Source of the DNA: Firmicutes bacterium HGW-Firmicutes-9
GTDB lineage: Bacteria; Bacillota; Clostridia; Christensenellales; CAG-138
Length of the DNA stretch: 64,000 nucleotides
Assembly (NCBI GenBank): GCA_002841395.1
Contig: PGZM01000008.1
Span: 186,001 to 250,000 of the forward strand
Direction: 5' to 3'
Part shown: in pieces, positions 52,356 to 61,674 of the stretch
How positions within the stretch are numbered: the stretch's first letter is position 1
Layout: every line of letters begins with the position of its first letter
Position numbers and translations under genes: made by a program
The notes under the pieces: model-generated
Told to the model about the DNA's origin: nothing
What the model saw: only the letters and a program-made list of their open reading frames with translations
Database searches by the model: none

Positions 52356-53408
52356 ATGAATAAAACGGGAACCATTGCAACAGGATATGCGTTTCTCGCA
52401 GCGGCGCTCTATGCGCTGAATGCGCCGCTTTCCAAAGCGTTGCTGCAAGTTGTTTCGCCTGCCATGATGGCGGCGCTGTTGTATCTTGGCGCGGGCGTCG
52501 GCATAGGCCTTCTCTATCTGGTGCGATTCCGCAAGACGGAACACAAATCCCGCCTCACAAAGCAGGAGATGCCGTTTGTGCTCGGCATGATACTGTTAGA
52601 CATCGCGGCGCCGATTTTATTGATGCTGGGGCTACAGCGTGCATCCGCGGAAAGCGCAGCGCTGCTGGGCAATTTTGAGATCGTCGCGACGTCAATCATC
52701 GCACTTGCGTTGTTTTCCGAGAAAATTTCGAAGAAACTCTGGATCGCGATCGCCTTGATCACGGTCTCCAGCGTGATTCTCTCGATTAAGCCGGGGCAGA
52801 CCATCTCGTTTTCAGTCGGTTCGCTGCTGATCCTCGCGGCCTGCGCCTGCTGGGGGCTGGAGAACAACTGCACGCGAAAGCTTTCCTCCAAAAACACGGC
52901 GCAGATCGTCATCCTAAAGGGCGTTTTCTCAGGACTTGGGTCGCTCATCGTCGCGTTTTTGATCGGGGAATCATTTCCCGCGCTGCGCTACATCGGGGCT
53001 GCGATGCTGCTCGGGTTTGCGGCATACGGCCTGAGTATCTTCTTCTATATTCGTGCGCAGCGCGATCTGGGCGCGGCAAAAACCAGCGCATACTACGCGG
53101 TTGCGCCGTTTCTTGGTGTCATATTCTCGTGGCTATTATTTCGGGATCGGTTGGAGTTGCAGTTTATCGTGGCGCTTGCCATCATGATTCTTGGCACGTA
53201 TTTTTCAATTACGGATACGATCGTTTTGCAGCACACGCATTCGCACGTGCATCTGCACACGCATGAGCACCGGCACGATGGCTTGACGCACACGCATGCG
53301 CACACGCACGAGCACACGCACCTGCACGCGCACGAAGGCGCGAAGGAAGAGGAACACCTGCATTCGCATATCGCGCAGGAATCGCACGATCATACGCACG
53401 AAGCATAG
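52356..53408 (+). CDS. EamA/DMT-family transporter with histidine-rich C-terminal tail
   Basis: The 350-aa protein has ten predicted transmembrane helices in two EamA repeats ('GYAFLAAALYALNAPLSKALL', 'ALLGNFEIVATSIIALALF', 'SAYYAVAPFLGVIFSWLLF'). The last ~60 residues contain 22 histidines in alternating HTH/HEH patterns, a likely zinc, nickel or copper binding tail. ATG 52356 is chosen; TTG 52308 and GTG 52338 are in frame. It is divergent from the copper operon, and the 52137-52355 gap holds both promoters. The transported substrate is unknown; the tail suggests metal sensing or transport. Confidence 0.85.
   Translation: MNKTGTIATGYAFLAAALYALNAPLSKALLQVVSPAMMAALLYLGAGVGIGLLYLVRFRKTEHKSRLTKQEMPFVLGMILLDIAAPILLMLGLQRASAESAALLGNFEIVATSIIALALFSEKISKKLWIAIALITVSSVILSIKPGQTISFSVGSLLILAACACWGLENNCTRKLSSKNTAQIVILKGVFSGLGSLIVAFLIGESFPALRYIGAAMLLGFAAYGLSIFFYIRAQRDLGAAKTSAYYAVAPFLGVIFSWLLFRDRLELQFIVALAIMILGTYFSITDTIVLQHTHSHVHLHTHEHRHDGLTHTHAHTHEHTHLHAHEGAKEEEHLHSHIAQESHDHTHEA
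53229..53402 (+). repeat. Imperfect short tandem repeats encoding the His-rich tail
   Basis: The DNA is a run of cacacgcat/cacgagcac-type units. The variation between units keeps the His-x-His pattern, so it is maintained as coding sequence. Confidence 0.7.
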
Positions 53409-53423
53409 ATTGCAAAGAAGAGG

Positions 53424-54389
53424 TTATCTGCCGGAGTCGCTGATGTCCAGCAGCTCCTCGGGATACGCCGACCAGATTGCCTGATTTAAAAGATAGTCGT
53501 GATTGTGCTGAATGGCATAGCTGCGCAGCACGTTGAGAATCGCGCTGATGTGAACCTTGTCCTCGCGGTATTTCTGGAAGCGGTCGAGCAAAAATGACTT
53601 TTCCTTATCACTCAGCGCGTCCGAAAAATAGCCGAAGATATGCTGAAACGTGTTGATATAGTTGTTTCTCGTCGGCGGACGTAAAAACGCCAGACCAAGA
53701 TGCTGCTCGTATAGATCCAACACCTCGGAAACAGGCTTTTTTTCCGGGTTGGCGACGATTTTGCCGAGCAGGCGCAGCTGTGTCTGATGATATGCCATCA
53801 GCAGAAACTTGTGCTCGGAATGAAACCGCACGAGCTCCTTCATGGAGGCGGACTGCTTCACCTGCTGAAAGCGAAACACGGTGTAGAGCTTGGTCAAAAA
53901 GTGCTCTCGAATGGCATAGTTCGTCAGCCGTCCTTCTTCCTCGATTGGCAGATTGGGATAGCGCGCGATTGCGTGCGCGGCAAACAGACCGACGCCTTTT
54001 TGCGAGCTGGAAGATTTTTCCACGCCGGAGTAGACCTTGACGTCCTTGATGCCGCAGGAAGGGGAGCGGCCTTTCAGGATCAGGCCGTGCAGCTCGCCGA
54101 CGGAATCGAAAAACGACTCGGAATAGCGATTCATCTGCTGCGTATACGTCTTGTCCTCGGCGGGTTGATAGAGCTCGATCGCGCCGCCGCGGCTGACGAG
54201 CCGCACGGGATTGCGCGGAACGCCGAGGCCGATCTCCACCTCCGGACAAGCGGTGATATAGTTCACATGCGGCTTCAGCGCCTCCACAAACGCGCTGGAA
54301 AGCACGTCTCCGTTATAACGGCACTTGCAAAACCCCAAACATTTGCTCACCAGTATGGTGGGCTTTTTTGCGTCAATCGATTCCGGCAT
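53424..54389 (-). CDS. DUF523-DUF1722 (YbgA-like) protein
   Basis: The 321-aa protein is a known fusion. The DUF523 half has 'VSKCLGFCKCRYNG', 'CPEVEIGLGVPRNPVRL' and 'LKGRSPSCG', with conserved cysteines that could bind a metal or cluster. The DUF1722 half (about 190-310) has 'LVRFHSEHKFLLMAYHQTQLRLLGKIVAN' and 'NTFQHIFGYF'. AAGAGGAG precedes ATG 54389. Recent family knowledge links DUF523 to sulfur or thiouracil chemistry, but the role here is open. Confidence 0.88.
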   Translation of the reverse strand: MPESIDAKKPTILVSKCLGFCKCRYNGDVLSSAFVEALKPHVNYITACPEVEIGLGVPRNPVRLVSRGGAIELYQPAEDKTYTQQMNRYSESFFDSVGELHGLILKGRSPSCGIKDVKVYSGVEKSSSSQKGVGLFAAHAIARYPNLPIEEEGRLTNYAIREHFLTKLYTVFRFQQVKQSASMKELVRFHSEHKFLLMAYHQTQLRLLGKIVANPEKKPVSEVLDLYEQHLGLAFLRPPTRNNYINTFQHIFGYFSDALSDKEKSFLLDRFQKYREDKVHISAILNVLRSYAIQHNHDYLLNQAIWSAYPEELLDISDSGR

Positions 54390-54655
54390 ACCGTTCTCCT
54401 CTTCTTCGTCGAAAGTACAGTTGCTTGCCTCTGAGGATTATCACGCTGGGAACCTGTTATCTTCATTATGCTATTTGTATCGTAAGAAGAAAAGGGTTAT
54501 GTGTTTATAGCTGCGAATTTGTCGAATTTCCTCAACCCTGAACATGGTTTTGTTCATAAAATCTTCAAAAACGGTTTCACATGGACTTCACAGACGTGAT
54601 TTATCTTTATTGCGCAAGGAAAACTTGCAGAAACATGATGAGGAACAGAGATGCA

Positions 54656-55039
54656 ATGAGAAGACACGGCAGAATCGGAACAGTCTTATTGGCGTTGTTG
54701 ATCGCGATGGTGCTGCTCGCAGGCTGCGGCAGAAGAGGTCTCGTTGAGCGGTTTGAAATGGCGCAGGCGGAGACAGTCACCATCGATCTACAGCCGACTA
54801 CGGCGCAAAACACGATGCCCCCGCCGGACAGCGCAACACAAGCGGAACAAAACGCAACCGCGCCCGCGCCGACGGCAACGCCGGAACCCGGGCAGGCAGA
54901 TGCAGCAAACGCAAGCGACACGGATTTGACATGGCTGATGGACGAACTGGACACCGCGCTGGACGATCTGGAAGACACCATCGCAACAGCGGATCAGGAC
55001 ACGATGAGCGATTCCGCCCTCAACGCACTCGCAAACTGA
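54656..55039 (+). CDS. Small lipoprotein with Pro/Thr/Ala-rich linker
   Basis: The 127-aa protein has a lipoprotein signal (VLLAGC), a linker rich in Ala, Pro, Thr and Gln and a short acidic helix (DLTWLMDELDTALDDLEDTIA). The start is uncertain (54635, 54638 or 54656); I chose the one that opens the signal peptide. It lies 14 bp before another exported protein gene, with which it likely acts. I recognise no family. Confidence 0.62.
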   Translation: MRRHGRIGTVLLALLIAMVLLAGCGRRGLVERFEMAQAETVTIDLQPTTAQNTMPPPDSATQAEQNATAPAPTATPEPGQADAANASDTDLTWLMDELDTALDDLEDTIATADQDTMSDSALNALAN

Positions 55040-55053
55040 AAGGAAGGTATTAT

Positions 55054-55596
55054 ATGAAAAAAGCACTTATGTTGGTTGGAGCGATGCTCCTGCTATTGAC
55101 CCCGACCGTCGCATTCGCGGAGACGGACACCGCAACCCCGACGCCCGCGCCGGCAACGTCTACCCCCGCGCCGCAGGTTCGTCCGCGCGCCACGCTGACG
55201 CCGGAGGAAAAAGCGCTGCGCGATGAAGTCGCCGCCGTGAGGGAAGCGCAAAAGGCCCTGCAGGAGCAGGCAAACGCGCTGACAAAAGAGAACATGGAGC
55301 TTGGCAAGCAGGTCAAAGCGGGCTTGCAAGCAGTCAAGGCGGGCACAAAGACGCCCACCTCGCCGGAGCGCATTGAGGAACTGCTCCAGACGCTGAAGCA
55401 GCTGCGCGCGTCGATCAAGGCAACGCAGGGACAGGTTCGTCAGCTGATGCTCTCCGCGCGCGCCAGCCTTGCCGCGAAGGATTTCACCGCCGCAAAGACC
55501 GCGGTCGAGCAGTCGACAACCGTGCTGGAGTCGAGAATCGCGCTCAAGCAGCAGGTCAACACCGCGCTCAAGGAACTCGTCACCCTCCTCGGATGA
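55054..55596 (+). CDS. Secreted coiled-coil protein
   Basis: The 180-aa protein has a signal peptide (MKKALMLVGAMLLLLTPTVAFA), a Thr/Pro/Ala linker and a long helical region (about 47-170) with heptad-like Leu/Ala spacing, e.g. 'EVAAVREAQKALQEQANAL' and 'RIEELLQTLKQLRASIKA'. AAAGGAAGG lies before ATG 55054. No anchor is seen. Function is unknown; the pair with the preceding lipoprotein suggests a shared envelope role. Confidence 0.75.
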   Translation: MKKALMLVGAMLLLLTPTVAFAETDTATPTPAPATSTPAPQVRPRATLTPEEKALRDEVAAVREAQKALQEQANALTKENMELGKQVKAGLQAVKAGTKTPTSPERIEELLQTLKQLRASIKATQGQVRQLMLSARASLAAKDFTAAKTAVEQSTTVLESRIALKQQVNTALKELVTLLG

Positions 55597-55625
55597 TGGC
55601 GCTAACCGCTTTCATCCAGACAAAA

Positions 55626-55662
55626 GAGAAAGAGCTTGCGCATACTTGCGCGGGTTCTTTCT
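55626..55662 (+). terminator. Hairpin after the secreted coiled-coil gene, possible terminator
   Basis: agaaaga / tctttct flank an inner tgcgcatacttgcgc arm. The T-rich stretch lies within the stem, so termination strength is uncertain. The arm shares about 20 nt with the start of the speA leader. Confidence 0.45.
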
Positions 55663-55682
55663 GATGGATGTGTGAAGCGATG

Positions 55683-55711
55683 TTGGGTTGCGAAAAAACG
55701 TATGCTATACT
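55683..55711 (+). promoter_or_regulatory. Promoter of the second two-component operon
   Basis: TTGGGT (55683-55688) and TATACT (55706-55711) are 17 bp apart, about 50 bp before the response-regulator start. Confidence 0.6.
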
Positions 55712-55764
55712 AACTTTATCATAACGATTCTCTTTTAGATCGATTGCTTGCGGAGGTGGACGGA

Positions 55765-56439
55765 ATGCCGGTTCGGGTTTTGGTTGCGGATGATGATCCT
55801 GCGCTGCGCGCGCTGATTTGCGACATCGTGCGCCAGCAGGGATATGACCCGATTGAGGCCGCGGACGGCAAGCAGGCCATCGACCGCTTTTTCTCCGGCA
55901 CGGAGCCGGGGCTGGTGATTCTCGACGTGATGATGCCGGTTTTTGACGGCTGGGACGTGCTCAAGGAGATCCGCGCGCAGTCCGACGTGCCGGTGATGAT
56001 GCTCACCGCGCTGGACGACGAGCAGAGCGAGGTCACGGGGCTGAAGCACGGCGCGGACGATTATCTTGCGAAGCCGTTTCGTTATGCTGTGTTTGTAGCG
56101 CGGCTGCATGCGCTCCTGCGCCGAACCAATCGCGAGCAAAACGGAACACAACGCTTCGGCATACTCACGATTGAACCCGAAAAGCGCAGGGTGACGGTCG
56201 GAGAAAACGAAATCATACTAAGCAATAAAGAATTTCTGCTGCTGTCGCTGCTCGCCCAAAACCAGAGCGTGGTCTTTTCCCGCGAGAAGCTATTGAACAA
56301 AATCTGGGGATTTGACTTTGACGGAGACGAGCGGACGGTGGACACACACATCAAAACCCTGCGGCAAAAGCTACTCTCCTGCGGCGAGATGATTCAAACC
56401 GTGCGCGGCTCGGGATACCGCTTTGAGGTAACGCCATGA
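55765..56439 (+). CDS. OmpR/PhoB-family response regulator
   Basis: The 224-aa protein has a receiver ('RVLVADDDPALRALI', acceptor in 'LVILDVMMPVFDGW', 'VMMLTALDDE', 'YLAKPFRYAVF') and a winged-helix domain ('IILSNKEFLLLSLLAQN', 'DERTVDTHIKTLRQKL', 'VRGSGYRF'). GGAGG with eight-base spacing supports ATG 55765; TTG 55744 is an in-frame alternative. It overlaps the kinase gene by four bases. Confidence 0.94.
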   Translation: MPVRVLVADDDPALRALICDIVRQQGYDPIEAADGKQAIDRFFSGTEPGLVILDVMMPVFDGWDVLKEIRAQSDVPVMMLTALDDEQSEVTGLKHGADDYLAKPFRYAVFVARLHALLRRTNREQNGTQRFGILTIEPEKRRVTVGENEIILSNKEFLLLSLLAQNQSVVFSREKLLNKIWGFDFDGDERTVDTHIKTLRQKLLSCGEMIQTVRGSGYRFEVTP

Positions 56440-57839
56440 AGCTGACATTGCGCAAAAAAGTATTTCTGCTATTGAGCGGGTTCATCGTCGTGATCGTGGT
56501 GATCGGGCTGATCTGTAACCTGCTGCTGCTGCGCGAGTTTTACGTTGCGCGAAACCGCGTGGTGCTGCGCGCGCTTGGCAACGAGGTGGCGGTGGCGCTT
56601 AAGCAGGCGGGCGGGGATTTGGAAGCGGCTGTTACCCAGATTGATTTGGACAGCAACGTCGGCGTGCGAATCGTAGACGCAAGCGGCACGGTGCTCGATT
56701 CTACCCTGACCGGAGCGAAAAAAGCCGCGGCATTGTCGGACGAGATTCAGAGCATGATCGCGCTGGACACCGGGCGCAGGGTGCAGTTTGCGTTCAGCAA
56801 GGTGGTCAACGACAACGGCAACTCTTCTCTTGTGCATATCCGCAGGCTGCCCGGAGACCGATATCTTGTGCTCAACAGGAGCATTAAGGGCATCGACGAC
56901 AGCGCGGAGATCGCAAACCGGTTTTATCTGATCGTTGGCGCGGGGCTGATTCTGCTGGGCGGCGGGGTGACGCTGCTGTTTTCGAGCGTGATCACAAAAC
57001 CCATCGTGGAGATGAGCCGCGTGACCGCGCGCATTGCCGAGCTGGATTTTTCGGAACGCGTGAAGGTTGAGACAAAGGACGAGCTCGGTATGCTGGGTAC
57101 GAGCATCAACGAGATTTCCGAGAAGCTCAGCCGCAGCATCGACCGGCTCAAAGGCGATATCTCGCGTAGAAAACGGCTTGTGCGCGATCTTTCGCACGAG
57201 CTGAAAACGCCGATTGCGGTGATCAAGGGCTATGCCGAAGGGCTGCAATACGGCGTTGCGGAAAACCCGGAGCAGGCTGCGCGCTACTGCGCGGTGATCT
57301 CGGCAGAGTGCGACCGCATGGAGGCGCAGATTCAGCAGCTGCTGGAACTCTCAAAACTCGAAAACGAGCAGCTGAGGCCTGAGTTACGCACCGTTTCCGT
57401 TCGCGAACTGTTTCAAACGCTCTCCGAACGGTTTGCGCGGGAAGCCGCGCAAAAGAGCATTCAATTACTTTTTGACGCACCGGATATGCTGAGCGTGTTT
57501 GCCGATGAAACCATGCTTGGTCGAGCGATTGAGAACTTTTTGAGCAACGCCATCCGCCATACGCCGGAATCGGGAGTGATTCGCGTTCGTGCCGAGATGG
57601 AATCGGACAAGGTGCGGTTCTGCATCCACAACTCCGGCTCGCATCTATCGCAGGATCAGCTGGAGCACATCTGGGATGTGTTTTACACGGGCGAGTCGAA
57701 TGACCGCGCGAACGGGCACGGCGTAGGCCTCGCGATTGTCAAATCGATTGCGCAGCTGCACGGCGGCGGCGTCCGCGCAAAGAATGTAGAAGACGGCGTG
57801 GAATTCTGCCTCTATCTGCCAACCAAATCTCGCGTGTAA
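56436..57839 (+). CDS. Sensor histidine kinase
   Basis: The 467-aa kinase has two transmembrane helices (about 9-32 and 166-188), an extracellular sensor of about 130 residues, HAMP ('ITKPIVEMSRVTARIAELDF'), HisKA ('RDLSHELKTPIAVIKGYAEG') and an ATPase ('NFLSNAIRHTPESG', 'IWDVFYTGES', 'GHGVGLAIVKSIA'). The sequence is complete. The signal is unknown. Its nearest downstream gene is a diguanylate cyclase on a separate transcript. Confidence 0.93.
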   Translation: MKLTLRKKVFLLLSGFIVVIVVIGLICNLLLLREFYVARNRVVLRALGNEVAVALKQAGGDLEAAVTQIDLDSNVGVRIVDASGTVLDSTLTGAKKAAALSDEIQSMIALDTGRRVQFAFSKVVNDNGNSSLVHIRRLPGDRYLVLNRSIKGIDDSAEIANRFYLIVGAGLILLGGGVTLLFSSVITKPIVEMSRVTARIAELDFSERVKVETKDELGMLGTSINEISEKLSRSIDRLKGDISRRKRLVRDLSHELKTPIAVIKGYAEGLQYGVAENPEQAARYCAVISAECDRMEAQIQQLLELSKLENEQLRPELRTVSVRELFQTLSERFAREAAQKSIQLLFDAPDMLSVFADETMLGRAIENFLSNAIRHTPESGVIRVRAEMESDKVRFCIHNSGSHLSQDQLEHIWDVFYTGESNDRANGHGVGLAIVKSIAQLHGGGVRAKNVEDGVEFCLYLPTKSRV

Positions 57840-58009
57840 GCACGCAGGATGACAAAGTTGAACTTCTGACATCGCGTGTTTTTGATCCTCTGGACGCATC
57901 TTCCACCGTCTGTTAGAATGGAATTACATCGTAAGTTTTCACATGATTTCATCTGTCCTGCATTGGGTGATTCGCATTTACGCGTAAAATCGATTGGGAG
58001 TGTTTGAAC

Positions 58010-58870
58010 ATGGAATTGTCGTGTCACGAGTATAAGTTGATAGTTGAATCTTCGCCGAACATGATCTGGAGATCCGGCCTCGATGGAAACTGCTATTATT
58101 TCAACGAAACCTGGCTGCGGTTTACGGGCAGGACAATGGAACAGGAGCAGGGCGACGGCTGGTTTGGCGGCGTGCATCCGGAGGACGCGGACTTCTGCAT
58201 GAAGACGTATCTGGACGCGTTTCAACAGCATCAGCCGTTTGAAATGGAGTACCGGCTCAAGCGGCACGACGGCGCCTACCGCTGGATCAACGACCGCGGC
58301 GTGCCTGTGTTCGGCGCGGAGCGCGAGTTTTTAGGATACATCGGCAGTTGCATGGACGTAACCGAAAAGGTTGAGGGCATGAGGCTGACGGAGATGGCGC
58401 ATTACGACCGCCTGACCTGCGTTTATAATCGAAACTACCTCGAGATACTGATCGATTATGAATACAAGCGCATTGAGCGGGAAAAGGGCAACGCCGTATT
58501 CCTGATGCTCGACATCGATCATTTTAAATGTTTCAACGATGAATATGGCCACGACTTTGGCGACAAGGTGCTCAGCGCCGTCGCCTCCGCGATCTCAAAG
58601 AAACTACGTAGTTCAGACTTTGTCGGTCGTTATGGCGGCGACGAGTTTCTCGTGATTCTGCCGCAGACATCCGTTTCGGCTGCAGGAAGGATTGCACAGC
58701 GCATTTTGGAAGATTGCGCAGCGCTCAAGATCGAAGACTCAAAGGAAAAGATCGGGCTGAGCATCGGTCTATCGGAACTCAAACCCGGATCGAAACCGAA
58801 AGTTGTGCTCAAACGAGCGGATGAAGCGATGTTCCGCGCGAAACGGAACGGCGGGAACCAGTTCGTATAA
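58010..58870 (+). CDS. PAS-domain diguanylate cyclase
   Basis: The 286-aa soluble protein has a PAS_3-type domain (about 1-120: 'IWRSGLDGNCYYFNETWLRFTG', 'YRWINDRGVPVFG') and a GGDEF domain (about 125-285). The active site is intact (RYGGDEFLVIL) and an RxxD inhibitory site (RSSD) lies five residues upstream, so product feedback is likely. 'HYDRLTCVYNRNYLE' and 'DIDHFKCFNDEYGHDFGD' bind GTP. GGGAG supports ATG 58010; TTG 58004 is too close to it. Confidence 0.93.
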   Translation: MELSCHEYKLIVESSPNMIWRSGLDGNCYYFNETWLRFTGRTMEQEQGDGWFGGVHPEDADFCMKTYLDAFQQHQPFEMEYRLKRHDGAYRWINDRGVPVFGAEREFLGYIGSCMDVTEKVEGMRLTEMAHYDRLTCVYNRNYLEILIDYEYKRIEREKGNAVFLMLDIDHFKCFNDEYGHDFGDKVLSAVASAISKKLRSSDFVGRYGGDEFLVILPQTSVSAAGRIAQRILEDCAALKIEDSKEKIGLSIGLSELKPGSKPKVVLKRADEAMFRAKRNGGNQFV

Positions 58871-58912
58871 TAATTCTGTTTTCAAACTTCTTTACTATTT
58901 ATATACAGATTA

Positions 58913-58938
58913 CCCTCCGGTGATGCGGAGGGTTTTTT
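58913..58938 (+). terminator. Terminator of the PAS-GGDEF gene
   Basis: The 7-bp stem ccctccg / cggaggg is followed by tttttt. The rest of 58939-59144 is AT-rich and carries a possible promoter for the next gene (TTGAAA followed by TATGAT near 59065-59091). Confidence 0.9.
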
Positions 58939-59144
58939 ACGCTCTGTTCTAACCTCTCTTTGTTCGTTTATAAAAAATGGCTATGTAATATTGCAGTAAC
59001 AGCATGCTGTAAAACACTAACATATCGCCGCAGATCAGCGATTATGCACGAAATTGAAAAGATGTTGAAATACAGGAAAATGTGATATGATGTAACATAT
59101 CAAAATCACAAAAGAAAGCTGTAAGGTTTATGCGTGGAGGTATT

Positions 59145-61517
59145 ATGAATATTTTTTCGTTAATGCTGACGGTGCTCTCCGTGTTTTATATTGTTCTGGG
59201 CATAAGCGTCTTTCGACTTGACAAGCGCTCGCGCATGAACATCCTGTTTCTCACGCTCAATATTTTACTGTTCATCTGGTCGTTTGCAACGGCACTCTAC
59301 ATCTCCGCGCAGAGCGAGCTTGCAAGCGCCATCTGGTATAGAATCAGTTCCGTCGGCAGCTATCTCTTCATCGGTTCCGCGCTGCATTTCTTCCTGTTTT
59401 TTACAAAGCAGCAAAAGTTTCTGAACCGATGGTGGAAATACCTGATTCTTTATTTTCCGAGCATATTCTTCGCATTCATCGAACTGGCGTTTGACTTCTA
59501 TTCAGAGGGCTACGTTCCGGGTCAATACGGTTGGGTCGTCATCGCGCGGACAAACTCGATCTGGTTTGTGACATCGCTGGTATATATCATAGGTTATATC
59601 GTAGCTTGCGTCATGCTAAGCGCGCGATTCGGCAAAACCGCCGAATCGATACGCGAGAAGAATCAGGCGCGCGTGTTGCACTACACTGCGGCGATTTCGC
59701 TGGTGATCGGGTTGATCATATTGGTGGTGTCGACGGTCTTGGTGTCCGATCTTCCGGACATCACACCGTTCTCCGGTGCAATCTGGTCGATCGGTATCTA
59801 TTACGCGATTGCTAAATATAAGCTCTTGTTGTTGACACCGTCGTATATCGCGGAAAACCTCTACAAGACCATTGCAGACTCCGTGATTCTCGCGAATCCA
59901 TATGGTGAGATTATAAACATCAATCCGGAGGCGCAGCGACTGCTGGGATACAGCGAGAGCGAGCTTGTTGGGGCATCTCTGGAGAAGATATTCTGCGCGG
60001 AGAGCCGCTCGGAAAACAATATCTCCGAGCTGCTGAACCAGTGCCCGGTGCGCGGTGCCGAGACCTATATGGTCACAAAGACAAACGAAAAGACGCCGGT
60101 CATCCTCTCGATTTCGGAATGCTCCGATCAATATCAAACCAGACTTGGCTTTGTGCTCGCTTCCAAAGACGTCACGGAGTATAAAAAGGCAGAGGAGAAG
60201 ATTCAATATCTCGCCACGCACGACAGCCTTACGGGGCTGCCGAATCGCTCTATGTTTACGCAGTTGCTGGAGCACGCCATCCTCTCCGCAAAGCGAAACA
60301 ACAAGATGCTGGCGGTTCTGTTCGTCGACCTCGACCGCTTTAAGACGATCAACGACACAAAGGGGCACGACGCCGGCGATCAGCTGCTGATCACGATTGC
60401 TAGGCGGTATCAAAGCGCGCTGCGCGCATCCGACGTCGTTTGCCGGCAAGGCGGAGACGAGTTTGTGATCTTGATCGAGGATGTGCTCAAGCCGAACGAG
60501 CTAAAGCGCGTCGCAGGACACATCATATCCACAACCTACGAGCCTGTGATTTTGATGGGCGACGAGTGCCGCGTGACAGCCAGCGTTGGCATCAGTGTAT
60601 ATCCGGCAGATGGCGAAGACGCGCAGACGCTGATGAAACACGCGGATATCGCAATGTACTGCGCAAAAGAAGAGGGAAAGAACGACTATAAGTTCTATTC
60701 GAAGGATTTACAGTCGGTCTCTATGAATCGCCTTGCGATTGAGCGAAACTTGAGGCTTGCGCTGGAACGGCATGAGTTTTCGCTGCACTATCAAGCAAAG
60801 GTGAACTTCAAAACCGGGGCGATCACGGGCGTGGAAGCGCTCCTGCGCTGGCAAAGTCCTGAGTTGGGCAATATTACGCCCACACAGTTTATCCCGATTG
60901 CGGAGGAAACGGGAATCATCGTGCCGATCGGCAAATGGGTACTCCGCACAGCCTGTGCGCAAAATGTCGCCTGGCAAAAACAGGGCCTGCCCGCGGTTCG
61001 CATGGCGGTGAACCTGTCGCTTCGTCAGCTTCTCGACAGCAACTTGCCGCGAGACATTGAGCAGACGTTGCACGATTCCGGCATGGACGCAGAGTATCTG
61101 GAGTTGGAAGTGACGGAAAGCATGATCATGAACGATCCGCGGAAGATGATCACGATCCTGCAGCGCATCAAGAGTATGGGCGTCCGGCTCGCAATCGACG
61201 ATTTTGGCACGGGCTACTCCTCACTTGCGCAGCTCAAGCAGTTCCCGGTCGATACGCTGAAGATCGACCGCTCGTTCATCCGCAACATCACAGAGGACAG
61301 CGATGATAAGGCGATTGCGCACGCAATCATCAGCATGGGCGAGTCTCTGGGGCTGACAGTCGTTGCCGAGGGCGTTGAGACCATCGAGCAGTTGAACTAT
61401 CTCAAGGGGCAGGCCTGCGACGAGATGCAGGGATTCTATTTCAGTAAGCCGGTAGTTGCGGATCAGTTTGCGGAGTTGCTCAAGACGAAATCGGACGGAG
61501 GCGCGGGGTTACAGTAA
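59145..61517 (+). CDS. Membrane GGDEF-EAL protein with 7TM-type sensor and PAS domain
   Basis: The 790-aa protein has seven or eight N-terminal transmembrane helices (about 1-235, like the histidine-kinase 7TM sensor), a PAS domain (about 240-350), GGDEF (about 355-515) and EAL (about 525-785). GGDEF is intact (RQGGDEF) with an RxxD site (RASD). The EAL residues are also present: EALLRW, 'LEVTESMI', 'IDDFGTGYSSL', 'TLKIDRSFI', 'VAEGVET' and 'QGFYFSKP'. It may both make and degrade c-di-GMP. GGAGG five bases before supports ATG 59145. Confidence 0.94.
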   Translation: MNIFSLMLTVLSVFYIVLGISVFRLDKRSRMNILFLTLNILLFIWSFATALYISAQSELASAIWYRISSVGSYLFIGSALHFFLFFTKQQKFLNRWWKYLILYFPSIFFAFIELAFDFYSEGYVPGQYGWVVIARTNSIWFVTSLVYIIGYIVACVMLSARFGKTAESIREKNQARVLHYTAAISLVIGLIILVVSTVLVSDLPDITPFSGAIWSIGIYYAIAKYKLLLLTPSYIAENLYKTIADSVILANPYGEIININPEAQRLLGYSESELVGASLEKIFCAESRSENNISELLNQCPVRGAETYMVTKTNEKTPVILSISECSDQYQTRLGFVLASKDVTEYKKAEEKIQYLATHDSLTGLPNRSMFTQLLEHAILSAKRNNKMLAVLFVDLDRFKTINDTKGHDAGDQLLITIARRYQSALRASDVVCRQGGDEFVILIEDVLKPNELKRVAGHIISTTYEPVILMGDECRVTASVGISVYPADGEDAQTLMKHADIAMYCAKEEGKNDYKFYSKDLQSVSMNRLAIERNLRLALERHEFSLHYQAKVNFKTGAITGVEALLRWQSPELGNITPTQFIPIAEETGIIVPIGKWVLRTACAQNVAWQKQGLPAVRMAVNLSLRQLLDSNLPRDIEQTLHDSGMDAEYLELEVTESMIMNDPRKMITILQRIKSMGVRLAIDDFGTGYSSLAQLKQFPVDTLKIDRSFIRNITEDSDDKAIAHAIISMGESLGLTVVAEGVETIEQLNYLKGQACDEMQGFYFSKPVVADQFAELLKTKSDGGAGLQ

Positions 61518-61562
61518 AGAATACATCGCAGGTGTATCGTTGTTCACTTGTACGTAAAATGA

Positions 61563-61600
61563 AGGCACACGGGAGAAACTCTTCCGGGTGCCTGTTTTTT
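61563..61600 (+). terminator. Terminator of the GGDEF-EAL gene
   Basis: ggcac-cgg / ccg-gtgcc with a gagaaactctt-type loop is followed by tgtttttt. Confidence 0.85.
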
Positions 61601-61674
61601 GCAGGGGCTATGAACTTTGAGACGTACTATGCAAAAAGAAAAAAGTTCAATACATGGCAGTGCGTAGAAGAATA

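Noticed and set aside
53229..53402. Short repeats resembling a CRISPR or tandem array
   Set aside because: They are in-frame codons of the His-rich tail, with no spacers.
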